A stretch of 20,424 nucleotides of DNA from contig NZ_LR131148.1 of the NCBI RefSeq assembly GCF_900626285.1, positions 66,027-86,450 on the forward strand, written 5' to 3'. The notes beneath the pieces are model-generated. The model did no database searches. It was not told the DNA's origin and saw only the letters and a list, made by a program, of their open reading frames with translations. Position numbers and translations under genes: made by a program. Each line of letters begins with the position of its first letter. The first letter of the stretch is position 1. Positions 9,897 through 17,154 of this stretch are shown piece by piece. The DNA is from Intestinimonas massiliensis (ex Afouda et al. 2020). Lineage in GTDB: Bacteria > Bacillota > Clostridia > Oscillospirales > Oscillospiraceae.

Positions 9897-10220
9897 ATGG
9901 CCCGCAAAAAGCTGGAGACCCTGACGGAGCAGATGTTTTATGTCCTGCTGGCCCTGCGCCGGGAGCGCCACGGCTACGGCATCATGCAGGCCATCACCGC
10001 CCTGACGGAGGGCCGGGTGAACATCGGGGCGGGCACCCTGTACGCCCTGCTGGAGCGGTTCGAGGGAGAGGGGTTTATCACCCTCACCCGGATAGAGGAC
10101 AAGCGGAAGTACTATAAACTCACCCCAGAGGGGGACAAAGCCCTGCGGGAGGAGTACCGGCGCATCCGCCGGCAGGCGGCGGATATGGAGACGGTTTTGC
10201 GGGAGGAGGAAGGGCAATGA
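9897..10220 (+). CDS. PadR family transcriptional regulator
   Basis: 107-residue winged-helix repressor, the length of the short PadR subfamily. The N-terminal part TEQMFYVLLALRRERHGYG (9-27) and the winged-helix recognition region GAGTLYALLERFEGEGFI (about 44-61) are diagnostic. The wing RIEDKRKYYKLTPEGDKAL follows, and a C-terminal helix serves for dimerisation. PadR proteins sense phenolics, drugs or envelope stress and usually repress adjacent genes. The start is ATG 9897 with AGGAGG at 9883-9888; the GTG at 9888 overlaps that site. The stop overlaps the next gene by ATGA, showing translational coupling to the DUF2812 pair. Two dyads over the promoter suggest autoregulation. The inducer cannot be read from the sequence. 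Confidence 0.93.
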   Translation: MARKKLETLTEQMFYVLLALRRERHGYGIMQAITALTEGRVNIGAGTLYALLERFEGEGFITLTRIEDKRKYYKLTPEGDKALREEYRRIRRQAADMETVLREEEGQ

Positions 10221-11524
10221 AGCGGAAGTGGACGCTGTTTACCTATCCTGTTATGGACATCAAGGCGGCGGAGGCCATGCTGAACCGCCGGGCGGCAGAG
10301 GGCTGGCGGCTGGAGAAGATCCGGCTGGGCCTGCTGGCCGCCTTCGTCCCGGTGGAGGAGCCGGTTTCCTACTGCCTGGACTGGTATGACCCCAACCGGG
10401 AGGACGGGATGGATTACCGCACCCTGCTGGCCGACGCGGGCTGGCAGCAGGTGGGTCAGCTCAGCTATTGGAACATTTACGAGGCCCCGGCTGGCACCGC
10501 TCCCATCCAGACCGACGGAGAGCTGGAGTACCGGCGATTCCGGAAAAAGTCCCTGCGGCGGATGGCCATTGGTTGGGGGGTGCTTCTGGCCCTCGCGGCG
10601 GTGCTGTGGCTTCTGGTCCTGCTGGTGGGACTGGGGCTGGGCACGCTGGACTGGCGCTTTTTTGTCACGTTTCTCACGGATAGCAATACAGGGGCCGTGC
10701 TGCTCCTCCTGCTGCCGCTGCTGCTTCTGGAGGGCCTGCTGTGGTCGGGACGGCTGCTGCTGCGGCTGGGCCAGTGGAAGCGGGCCATCGCCCGCAATGA
10801 GCCCTTCCCGGTGCCGGGACAAGGCAGCGCGTGGGTGGGCCGGATCTGCGCTCTCGTGGGTTATCTCCTCCTGATCCCTCTGGCGGTGGCTTTCCTGCTG
10901 GATGCCATGTTGGGAGAGCTGAATCTGGGGTGGATGATCGGCATGGTCATCGGCTGTCTGGTGGTTTTGGGCAGGGACCCCCTTCCGGAGCGCCGGCGGA
11001 AACGCCGGTATGCCAAGGCTATGCTGGCCTGTGTGGCGGTGCTGTTCACGGCATGGCTGCTGCCCCTGTCCGGGGTAGCCGGGCTGCTGTGCGTCAGGCC
11101 GCCCCTGGCGGATGGGCGGCTCCTGCCGGAGCGGACTGATATAGAGATACTGGAGACCCATGCCACCCTGCTGTCCGCCCGGGCAGAGTGGTATGAGGGC
11201 GGGCCGCTGGAGGAAGGCGGTTTTGCCTATGGACAGGTAGAAAGCGAAGTGTGGGCGCTGCCCTGGGCCTGGTTGGCCGACTGGGTGACGGAGCAGTATC
11301 GGAAAGAACTGGGTACCGCCAATCAGGAGGAACTGCCCGGCTATGAGGATGTGTGGCTGGCGCGATACGGTATTTCCGGGGGCAACTACCCGGAGGGAGC
11401 CACGGGCGATATGTGGCTCATCCGCCGAGGTAACGTGATCCTGTGGGTGGAGACCAATATGGGGCCGCTGGATGAGCAATGGCTGGACGGCATTTTGACC
11501 CGGCTGGAGGAGGATGGAGCGTGA
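10217..11524 (+). CDS. DUF2812 domain membrane protein, paralogue 1
   Basis: 435 residues. Residues 1 to about 110 form a soluble DUF2812 domain with the WRLEKI / FVPVEEPVSYCLDWYD / LLADAGWQQV / YWNIYEA pattern and the APIQTDGELEY end motif. Five hydrophobic segments follow (about 117-142, 155-182, 208-232, 236-252, 267-292). A C-terminal domain of about 140 residues comes last. Where that tail faces is uncertain: an odd number of spans would put it outside if the N-terminus is cytoplasmic. DUF2812 proteins often sit beside PadR regulators and have no established function. The start ATG overlaps the padR stop (ATGA), and the stop overlaps the next gene's GTG (GTGA), so the three genes form one coupled operon. 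Confidence 0.88.
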   Translation: MKRKWTLFTYPVMDIKAAEAMLNRRAAEGWRLEKIRLGLLAAFVPVEEPVSYCLDWYDPNREDGMDYRTLLADAGWQQVGQLSYWNIYEAPAGTAPIQTDGELEYRRFRKKSLRRMAIGWGVLLALAAVLWLLVLLVGLGLGTLDWRFFVTFLTDSNTGAVLLLLLPLLLLEGLLWSGRLLLRLGQWKRAIARNEPFPVPGQGSAWVGRICALVGYLLLIPLAVAFLLDAMLGELNLGWMIGMVIGCLVVLGRDPLPERRRKRRYAKAMLACVAVLFTAWLLPLSGVAGLLCVRPPLADGRLLPERTDIEILETHATLLSARAEWYEGGPLEEGGFAYGQVESEVWALPWAWLADWVTEQYRKELGTANQEELPGYEDVWLARYGISGGNYPEGATGDMWLIRRGNVILWVETNMGPLDEQWLDGILTRLEEDGA

Positions 11525-12624
11525 AAGAGAACATGACCCGGTGGTTCCGCTATACCGCCGAGGACGTGAAGGCCGCCCAGGCGGAGCTGGACGAACTGGC
11601 GGACCGGGGCTGGGAGCTGGCGGAGCTGGGGATCTTCACCGCCACCTTCCGCCGGGCGGAGCAGCCCCGCCGGTGCTGGGTAGAGCCCGCCCGCTGGACT
11701 TCCATTCGCCGGAAGGATGAACAGGCCCGGGCGGATTATCTGGCCCTGTGTGATGAGGCGGGGTGGGACCTGCTGGACGAGGCGGGAGGCATGTTCTACT
11801 TCCAGGCCAAGCCGGACACCGATCCGGCGCCCATCCAGACCGACGGCAGCCTGGAGTGGGAAGAGGTGCTGAAAAAGAGCCTGTGGAATCAGGCCTACAC
11901 CTTTTTCTGTCTGGTCATTTACTGGATAGCTTGGGCCGTTGGACGGTTTTTCCTGGACCAGCCCCGGGTGTGGGAGATGTTTTTCTCCAACGGTGCCATG
12001 CTGGCCCAGCTGTTCCTGCTGGCTTGGATCTCATTGGAACTGTTTCTCGGCTTTCGTGTGGTGCGCTACCGGCGAAAGTGCCGCCGGGCGGCGGAGGAGG
12101 GGAAACCTATTCCGGTGCCCAGGCGAGGAGCAGCCCGGTTCCGGGGGGCCATGCCGCTGGTCAGCACTGTGCTGGTCATCATTCTGCTTCTGTCTATTTT
12201 GGGCGCTTTCAGCAGTGAGCGCAGCAACCATGAGGTGAACGGACGGCTGACCGCGGAGCGCTCAGTGCTGGGCGAGAGCGTGGAGTACCGGGAATTCTCC
12301 GAGAAGGGCGACCTGTGGATCGAATCCTATGACTGCAAGGTATCCTGGCTGGCGAATGTGATCTGCGGCGACCTGCGGGCCATTGAGGGAGATGAGGGCC
12401 GCCTCCACCGCTACTTCCACTACCACGGGGCGGTGGAGCTGGCTGAGGCGGATCTGGGCTATGACCAGGCCTGGACCTACGCCTGGGGCGGGGGCAGCGG
12501 CCTGATCTTCCGCCAGGGGAACCGGGTGGTCCATATAGAGGCGGAAAAACTGGATCTCACTGACAAAACGGTGGCGGAGGGCCTGCTGGAGTGGCTGGAC
12601 CAGGCCGCTTGCGCCGTGGCGTAA
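11521..12624 (+). CDS. DUF2812 domain membrane protein, paralogue 2
   Basis: 367 residues. The soluble N-terminal DUF2812 domain (about 5-112) has DRGWELAELGIFTATFRR, CDEAGWDLL, MFYFQAK and APIQTDGSLEW. The last closely matches APIQTDGELEY of the upstream gene, so the two are tandem paralogues. Three hydrophobic segments follow (about 125-143, 156-178, 209-230), against five in its neighbour. A C-terminal region of about 135 residues resembles the neighbour's tail in position. I choose the GTG at 11521: GGAGGAGG ends 7 bases before it and it overlaps the previous stop by GTGA. ATG at 11533 is a possible alternative. Function unknown; co-regulation by the PadR protein is likely. Confidence 0.87.
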   Translation: MKENMTRWFRYTAEDVKAAQAELDELADRGWELAELGIFTATFRRAEQPRRCWVEPARWTSIRRKDEQARADYLALCDEAGWDLLDEAGGMFYFQAKPDTDPAPIQTDGSLEWEEVLKKSLWNQAYTFFCLVIYWIAWAVGRFFLDQPRVWEMFFSNGAMLAQLFLLAWISLELFLGFRVVRYRRKCRRAAEEGKPIPVPRRGAARFRGAMPLVSTVLVIILLLSILGAFSSERSNHEVNGRLTAERSVLGESVEYREFSEKGDLWIESYDCKVSWLANVICGDLRAIEGDEGRLHRYFHYHGAVELAEADLGYDQAWTYAWGGGSGLIFRQGNRVVHIEAEKLDLTDKTVAEGLLEWLDQAACAVA

Positions 12625-12637
12625 AGTGTGATAGCAT
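12609..12637 (+). promoter_or_regulatory. weak predicted promoter for the oxidoreductase-ansA pair
   Basis: TTGCGC (12609-12614), a 17-nt spacer and TAGCAT (12632-12637), overlapping the end of the second DUF2812 gene. No terminator is visible between that gene and the oxidoreductase, so read-through from the PadR operon is also possible. Confidence 0.3.
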
Positions 12638-12669
12638 AGGGAAAAATAAACCCGGGAGCGTGAGGAAAA

Positions 12670-13266
12670 ATGGAAAATCTGCTCTTTGTGAATGCCTGCG
12701 TGCGGGGGGAGAAGTCCCGCACCCTGAAGCTGGCCCGGCGGTTCCTGGACCGCTACCAGGCCCTTCACCCGGACACGGTGGTGACGGAGGAAAATGTGTG
12801 CACCCACCGGCTGCCCCCCCAGTATCCGGAGGTGCTGGCCGAGCGGGACGCGCTGTGGAACGCGGGCAAGCTGGACCAGCCCATGTTCGACCCCGCCTGG
12901 CAGTTCGCCCGGGCGGACAAGATCGTGATCGCCGCCCCCTTCTGGGACCTATCCTTCCCGGCGGCCCTGAAGATCTATCTGGAGCGGATCTCGGTCACCG
13001 ATATCACCTTCGGCTATGACGCCGACGGCAACAGCATCGGCCTGTGCAAGGCGTCCAGGCTGCTCTATATCACCACCCGGGGCGGCTATTATGCCGGTAC
13101 CCCTCTTGATGTGGCCGCTGTCCACATCAAGGGCCTGGGGGTCATGTACGGTATCCCAGACGTCCGCTTCCTGGACGCCGAGGGCATGGATGATGTCCGC
13201 AATGACAAGGAGGCTCTGCTGGCGGCAGCCATGGAGCGGGCGGACGCCCTGGCGGAGGAATTCTGA
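12670..13266 (+). CDS. flavodoxin-fold NAD(P)H oxidoreductase (azoreductase-like)
   Basis: 198 residues of the flavodoxin-like NAD(P)H dehydrogenase (quinone)/AzoR family, which binds FMN and reduces quinones, azo dyes or similar acceptors in the cytoplasm. The N-terminal strand LLFVNACVRGEKSRTLKLA (4-22) is the phosphate-binding loop region. The segment IVIAAPFWDLSFPAALKIY (about 86-104) matches the AzoR PMYNFxxPxxLKxYxD flavin motif, and TTRGGYY (about 137-143) is a second FMN loop. Start ATG at 12670 has a modest GAGG just upstream. The stop overlaps the asparaginase start (TGATG), so the two are co-translated. Acceptor specificity is unknown. Confidence 0.87.
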   Translation: MENLLFVNACVRGEKSRTLKLARRFLDRYQALHPDTVVTEENVCTHRLPPQYPEVLAERDALWNAGKLDQPMFDPAWQFARADKIVIAAPFWDLSFPAALKIYLERISVTDITFGYDADGNSIGLCKASRLLYITTRGGYYAGTPLDVAAVHIKGLGVMYGIPDVRFLDAEGMDDVRNDKEALLAAAMERADALAEEF

Positions 13267-14261
13267 TGGCCAAGCGTATCCTGCTGCTCACCACCGGAGG
13301 CACCATCGCCTCCCTGCCCACGGCGGAGGGCCTGGCTCCCGGCCTGGATGGGGAGGACCTGGCCGGGCTGCTCCCCCGTGGCATCACCGACGCCTACGAC
13401 CTCACCATCCGGGACATCCTCCACCTGGACTCCTCCAACATCCAGCCGGAGGAGTGGCAGACCATCGCCCGCCACGTCTTTGCCAACCGGCGGGATTTTG
13501 ACGGTATCGTCATCACCCACGGCACCGACACCATGGCCTATACCGCCTCGGTGCTCTCCTTCATGCTCCGGGGCATCGCCATCCCGGTGGTGCTCACCGG
13601 GGCCCAGCTGCCCATGACCCACCCCCTCAGCGACGGGCTGGAGAACCTGCGCACCGCCCTGGCCATGGCGGCCTCCGGGGTGGCGGGGGTGTTTCTGGCC
13701 TTCGACCGGAAAGTGATCCTGGGCTGCCGGGCGGTAAAGACCCGCACCACCGACTTTGACGCCTTTGAGAGCGTCAACTGGCCCCTGGCGGCCACGGTGG
13801 ACGGCAAGGGCCTCCAGATCCGGCGGGAGAGCATCCCGGCCGCCTCCGGCGGCTGCACCCTGCGGGACAAGCTGTGCGACAAGGTGTTCCTCATCAAGCT
13901 CACCCCCGGCCTGGACCCGGAGATCTTCGACATGCTCCTCCAGATGCACTACCGGGGCATCGTCATCGAGGCCTTCGGGGCGGGCGGACTCCACTTCGTC
14001 CGCCGGGACCTGATCGCCAAGCTCCAGGCGGCGGCCCAGGCGGGCATGACGGTGGTGGTGTGCAGCCAATGCCTCTATGAGCCCAGCGACTTCTCCATCT
14101 ACGAGGTGGGGCAGAAGGTGCTGGAGCAGGGGGTCATCCAGGGCCGGGACATGACCACCGAGGCGGCGGTGACCAAGCTCATGTGGGTGCTGGGCCAGAC
14201 CGACGATGCGGCCATCATCCGGGACTATATGGAGCGCTCCCTGGCAGGGGAGATGGCATAA
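13266..14261 (+). CDS. ansA: type I L-asparaginase (cytoplasmic)
   Basis: 331 residues; hydrolyses L-asparagine to aspartate and ammonia. The N-terminal signature LLTTGGTIAS puts the nucleophile at Thr13. THGTDTMAYTA (84-94) supplies the second catalytic Thr87 with Asp88, and Lys158 in AVKTR is the usual partner. Absence of a signal peptide and the NWPLAA segment (171-176) fit the cytoplasmic type I form rather than the periplasmic high-affinity enzyme. The C-terminal domain (about 205-331) contains GIVIEAFGAGG, the usual inter-domain motif. The ATG at 13266 overlaps the preceding TGA by one base with GGAGGA at 13254-13259. The operon ends at the terminator directly downstream. Confidence 0.94.
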   Translation: MAKRILLLTTGGTIASLPTAEGLAPGLDGEDLAGLLPRGITDAYDLTIRDILHLDSSNIQPEEWQTIARHVFANRRDFDGIVITHGTDTMAYTASVLSFMLRGIAIPVVLTGAQLPMTHPLSDGLENLRTALAMAASGVAGVFLAFDRKVILGCRAVKTRTTDFDAFESVNWPLAATVDGKGLQIRRESIPAASGGCTLRDKLCDKVFLIKLTPGLDPEIFDMLLQMHYRGIVIEAFGAGGLHFVRRDLIAKLQAAAQAGMTVVVCSQCLYEPSDFSIYEVGQKVLEQGVIQGRDMTTEAAVTKLMWVLGQTDDAAIIRDYMERSLAGEMA

Positions 14262-14295
14262 AAAAGATCCAGCGGCTTTGCCGCTGGATCTTTTT
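14261..14295. terminator. bidirectional terminator between ansA and recR
   Basis: AAAAAGATCCAGCGG (14261-14275) and CCGCTGGATCTTTTT (14281-14295) form a perfect 15-bp inverted repeat around CTTTG. T-runs on both strands serve the converging ansA (+) and recR (-) genes. The stem overlaps the last base of the ansA stop and ends two bases short of the recR stop. Confidence 0.95.
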
Positions 14296-14297
14296 GC

Positions 14298-14900
14298 TTA
14301 CATTTCTCTGCGGCCCTCCAGGGCCCGCAGCAGGGTGGCGTCGTCGGCGTACTCCAGGTGGCTGCCCACCGGAATGCCGTAGGCCAGACGGGTGACCTTC
14401 ACCTGGAAGGGCTTCAGCAGCCGGGACAGGTACATGGCGGTGGCCTCACCCTCGGTGTCCGGGTTGGTGGCCATGATGACCTCGCTGACGTTCCCGGCGG
14501 CCACCCGGCCCACCAGCTCCTTCACCCGGATGTCGTCAGGGCCTACATGGTTCATGGGGGAGATCACCCCGTGGAGCACGTGGTATACACCGGAATACTC
14601 CCGGGACCGCTCCATGGCCATCACGTCCTTGGGGTCGGCCACCACGCAGATGACCGACTGGTCCCGCTTGGGGTCCTGGCAGATGGGGCACAGCCCGTCT
14701 CCCTGGGAGAAGTTCTGGCACACCGGGCAGCAGTGGATGGCCGACTTGGCCTCCACGATGGCCTGGGCAAACTCCGCCGCGTCCTCCTCCGGCAGGGCCA
14801 GCACGAAAAAGGCCAGCCGCTGGGCGCTCTTGCGGCCGATGCCGGGCAGCCGGGCGAACTGCTCCACCAGCTTTTCCAGGGCGGGGGGAAAATACTGCAT
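14298..14900 (-). CDS. recR: recombination mediator RecR
   Basis: 200 residues, standard length. RecR works with RecO (and RecF) to load RecA onto SSB-coated single-stranded DNA. Order of parts: N-terminal helix-hairpin-helix LPGIGRKSAQRLAF (18-31); C4 zinc finger Cys58, Cys61, Cys71, Cys74 in CPVC-x9-CPIC; Toprim domain from about 82 with VVADPKDV and NPDTEGEAT; C-terminal RLAYGIPVGSHLEYADDATL, the family signature. It begins three bases after the rpe stop with GGAGGG inside the rpe end, so it is co-transcribed with rpe. The usual neighbours dnaX and the YbaB/EbfC gene are not present here, which is uncommon in Firmicutes. Confidence 0.97.
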   Translation of the reverse strand: MQYFPPALEKLVEQFARLPGIGRKSAQRLAFFVLALPEEDAAEFAQAIVEAKSAIHCCPVCQNFSQGDGLCPICQDPKRDQSVICVVADPKDVMAMERSREYSGVYHVLHGVISPMNHVGPDDIRVKELVGRVAAGNVSEVIMATNPDTEGEATAMYLSRLLKPFQVKVTRLAYGIPVGSHLEYADDATLLRALEGRREM

Positions 14901-14903
14901 GCC

Positions 14904-15551
14904 TTAACCCTCCCGCAGGGCGGCGATGGCCGCCGCCGGGTCGGCGGCGCCGTACACCGCCGAGCCCGCCACCAGGGTGTCCGCTCCGGCGGCGATCACC
15001 TTGCCGGCGGTCTTGGGGCTGATACCGCCGTCCACCTCCAGCCGGCAGGCGGGGTTGTACTTGTTGATCAGCTCCCGCACCTGCTTGATGGTGTCCAGCT
15101 GGTGCTCCATAAAGGCCTGGCCGCCGAAGCCGGGCTCCACCGTCATCACCAGCACCATATCCAGCTCCTCCAGGTAGGGCAGGATGGCGGAGGCGGCGGT
15201 GATGGGCCGGAGGGCCACCGCCTTCTTCACGCCGCACTGTCCCATCAGATTCAGCGCCTCGGCAATGCGGGTGGGGTGGTCGGCCTCCAGATGGACGCTC
15301 AGCAGATCGGCACCCGCCCTGGCGAAGGCCTCGATATAGCGCACCGGCTTGTCGATCATCAGGTGGACGTCCAGGAACATGTCGGTACACTTGCGGATGG
15401 ACTGGACCACCGGCACGCCGATGGTGATGTTGGGCACGAAGCAGCCGTCCATCACGTCCACGTGGAGCCAGTCGGCGGTGGATACCCGCTTGATGTCCCG
15501 CTCCAGGTTGACAAAATCCGCAGAGAGGATGGAAGGGGCGATTTTGATCAT
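14904..15551 (-). CDS. rpe: ribulose-phosphate 3-epimerase
   Basis: 215-residue TIM barrel, usual length. It interconverts ribulose 5-phosphate and xylulose 5-phosphate in the non-oxidative pentose phosphate pathway. Metal and catalytic positions: His30 and Asp32 in LHVDVMDG, His63 in DVHLMI, Asp174 in EVDGGI. The phosphate-binding segments EPGFGGQ (139-145) and VAGSAVYG (194-201) are present, and the N-terminal KIAPSILSADF is typical. ATG at 15549-15551 has GGAG about 9 bases upstream. It is followed after three bases by recR. The rsgA (cpgA) gene often seen before rpe in Firmicutes is absent here. Confidence 0.97.
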   Translation of the reverse strand: MIKIAPSILSADFVNLERDIKRVSTADWLHVDVMDGCFVPNITIGVPVVQSIRKCTDMFLDVHLMIDKPVRYIEAFARAGADLLSVHLEADHPTRIAEALNLMGQCGVKKAVALRPITAASAILPYLEELDMVLVMTVEPGFGGQAFMEHQLDTIKQVRELINKYNPACRLEVDGGISPKTAGKVIAAGADTLVAGSAVYGAADPAAAIAALREG

Positions 15552-15703
15552 CCGTTACCACTCCAAACATAGTTTTTTGGGGAAAGGCGGGCGGACGGGC
15601 CATGAAAGGCCCATCCGGGCCGGGGGCAAAGGGACGCTCCGCCACATAAGATACGTCAAGCGGATGTCGCCCGGGGCCCCGCCGGTCCTCCCCACGCGCC
15701 CAC

Positions 15704-15724
15704 GGGCCGCCGGCCCGGCGGCCC
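15704..15724. repeat. 21-base GC palindrome
   Basis: GGGCCGCCGG (15704-15713) and CCGGCGGCCC (15715-15724) are exact inverted repeats around a single C. Chance is possible in DNA this GC-rich. It could also be a regulatory dyad or a copy of a dispersed repeat. Confidence 0.5.
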
Positions 15725-15754
15725 ATGTCCCGGAACCGCGCGCCGCATCATATA

Positions 15755-15786
15755 GTGTCCGGGGGAGCATACGCTCTCCCGGACAC
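15755..15786 (-). terminator. hairpin after ilvA, probable terminator
   Basis: GTGTCCGGGGGAGC (15755-15768) pairs with GCTCTCCCGGACAC (15773-15786) over 14 bp with one G-U, around loop ATAC, 13 bases beyond the ilvA stop. There is no U-tract on the minus strand after it, as with the hairpin after amt. It may be a partial terminator or an mRNA 3' end stabiliser. Confidence 0.6.
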
Positions 15787-15799
15787 AATGGTTTTATGC

Positions 15800-17020
15800 T
15801 CAGTTGTAGAAGTCGTTGGTGTGGCACTCCCGGGCCTGATACCCGGCGGCGCACATGGCGTCCAGAATGGCCCGCTTGTGGGTGTGGCCGAAGGCCTCCA
15901 GGGTCACCCGCAGCTCCACGCCGCTCTGGCGGTTGATGTTGACGAACTGGTTGTGCTCCAGCTTGATGATGTTTCCGTTGGCTCCGGCCACGATCTGGGC
16001 CACCCGCAGCAGCTCGCCGGGCCGGTCGGGCAGCTGCACCGAGAAGGTGAACACCCGGCCCCGGTTGATGAGGCCGTGCTGCACCAGGCTGGCCACGGTG
16101 ATCACGTCCATGTTGCCGCCGGAGAGGACAGGCACCACGTTCTTGCCCTTGCAGTTCAGATGGCTCAGGGCGGCGATGGGCAGCAGACCGGCGTTCTCCA
16201 CGATCATCTTGTGCTTTTCCATCATATCCAGGAAGGCGTCCACCAGCTTGTCGTCGTCAATGGTGATGATGTCATCAATATTCTTCTGGATATAGGGGAA
16301 GATGAGATCGCCGGGGGTCTTGACCGCCACGCCGTCGGCGATGGTCTCCACCTTGTCCAGGGTGACCACGTGGCCGGCGTCCAGGCTGGCCTTCATGGAG
16401 GCGGCGCCGGTGGGCTCCACGCCGATGACGGTGACGTTGGGGTTGAGCAGCTTGGCCAGGGTGGACACGCCGGTGGCCAGTCCGCCGCCGCCGATGGGTA
16501 CCAGGATCACGTCCACGTCGGGCAGGTCCTGGAAGATCTCATAGGAGATGGTGCCCTGGCCGGTGGCGATGGCGGGGTCGTTGAAGGGGTGGACGTAGGT
16601 CAGACCCTCCTCCTCCGACAGCCGGGCGGCCAGCTCGGCGGCGTCGTCAAAGGTCTCCCCGTGGAGCACCACCTTGGCGCCGTAGTCCTTGGTGTTGTTC
16701 ACCTTCACCAGCGGGGTGGTGGTGGGCATGACGATGGTGGCGGACACCCCGGCCTGCTGGGCGGCGTAGGCCACGCCCTGGGCGTGGTTGCCGGCGGAGG
16801 CGGTGACCAGGCCCTTGGCCTTCTCCTCCTCGGACAGGGTGCTGATCTTATAGTAAGCGCCCCGGATCTTGTAGGCGCCGGTGACTTGCATATTTTCCGG
16901 CTTGATATACACGTTGTTGCCGGTGGCCTTGGAAAAGGCGGGGCTGTACAGCAGGTTGGTGTCCCGGATGACCCCGGACAGCACGCTGCGGGCCTCTTTG
17001 AACTCCTTCAGGGTGAGCAT
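15800..17020 (-). CDS. ilvA: threonine ammonia-lyase (PLP-dependent) with C-terminal ACT domain
   Basis: 406 residues; deaminates L-threonine to 2-oxobutanoate and ammonia, feeding isoleucine synthesis or threonine catabolism. The PLP lysine is Lys51 in QVTGAYKIRGA, the phosphate loop is GGGG (177-180), SAGNHAQGVAYAA (75-87) is the substrate loop and VLSGGNMD (298-305) closes the fold type II domain. A single ACT domain (about 325-400, starting FSVQLPDRPGELL) matches the short clostridial form of about 400 residues rather than the 500-residue two-ACT enzyme. The site reads TGAYK where many members have TGSFK. ATG at 17018-17020 follows GAGAGGAAG. It has its own strong promoter, divergent from xpaC; I see no T-box leader. 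Confidence 0.95.
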   Translation of the reverse strand: MLTLKEFKEARSVLSGVIRDTNLLYSPAFSKATGNNVYIKPENMQVTGAYKIRGAYYKISTLSEEEKAKGLVTASAGNHAQGVAYAAQQAGVSATIVMPTTTPLVKVNNTKDYGAKVVLHGETFDDAAELAARLSEEEGLTYVHPFNDPAIATGQGTISYEIFQDLPDVDVILVPIGGGGLATGVSTLAKLLNPNVTVIGVEPTGAASMKASLDAGHVVTLDKVETIADGVAVKTPGDLIFPYIQKNIDDIITIDDDKLVDAFLDMMEKHKMIVENAGLLPIAALSHLNCKGKNVVPVLSGGNMDVITVASLVQHGLINRGRVFTFSVQLPDRPGELLRVAQIVAGANGNIIKLEHNQFVNINRQSGVELRVTLEAFGHTHKRAILDAMCAAGYQARECHTNDFYN

Positions 17021-17058
17021 GGGCAGACTTCCTCTCTTTAAATCGGTAATTACCTTTA

Positions 17059-17087
17059 ATAATAATGACTTTTCCCCCTAAAGTCAA
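17059..17087 (-). promoter_or_regulatory. predicted ilvA promoter
   Basis: On the minus strand TTGACT (plus 17082-17087), a 17-nt spacer and TATTAT (plus 17059-17064) lie about 40 bases before the ilvA start. The leader would be roughly 32 bases, too short for a T-box or leader-peptide attenuator. Confidence 0.8.
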
Positions 17088-17094
17088 CGTGTTC

Positions 17095-17123
17095 TTGACA
17101 CCGGGAAGGGGGAAAGGTACAAT
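17095..17123 (+). promoter_or_regulatory. predicted xpaC-telA operon promoter
   Basis: Consensus TTGACA (17095-17100), a 17-nt spacer and TACAAT (17118-17123), with a start near 17130. Its -35 is only seven bases from the ilvA -35 on the other strand, so the two polymerases would bind back to back. Confidence 0.82.
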
Positions 17124-17154
17124 AAAACCAACCTCATTTTTGGAGGATCTGTCA

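Larger units (their letters stand above)
15552..15799 (-). other. GC-rich ilvA-rpe intergenic region with stacked inverted repeats
   Basis: 248 bases without a credible gene. It is much richer in G and C than the other intergenic regions. It contains GGCCC-atcc-GGGCC (15608-15621), a 21-base palindrome (15704-15724) and a 14-bp hairpin (15755-15786). I found no convincing promoter for rpe on the minus strand, so rpe-recR may be read from ilvA or from a promoter I cannot recognise. Confidence 0.5.

Noticed and set aside
14358..15726. Long frames overlapping recR/rpe on the plus strand (14358-15572) and in another minus frame (14536-15726)
   Set aside because: The recR and rpe products are clear and complete. 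The overlapping translations are repetitive Gly/Arg/His-rich sequence with no family signature.
17021..17058. T-box or leader-peptide attenuator before ilvA
   Set aside because: The predicted leader is only about 32-40 bases, with no T-box consensus, specifier stem or Ile/Thr codon run.
17065..17154. Extended N-terminus of XpaC from 17065
   Set aside because: It runs through the TTGACA-TACAAT promoter; the ATG at 17155 has a well-placed GGAGG.
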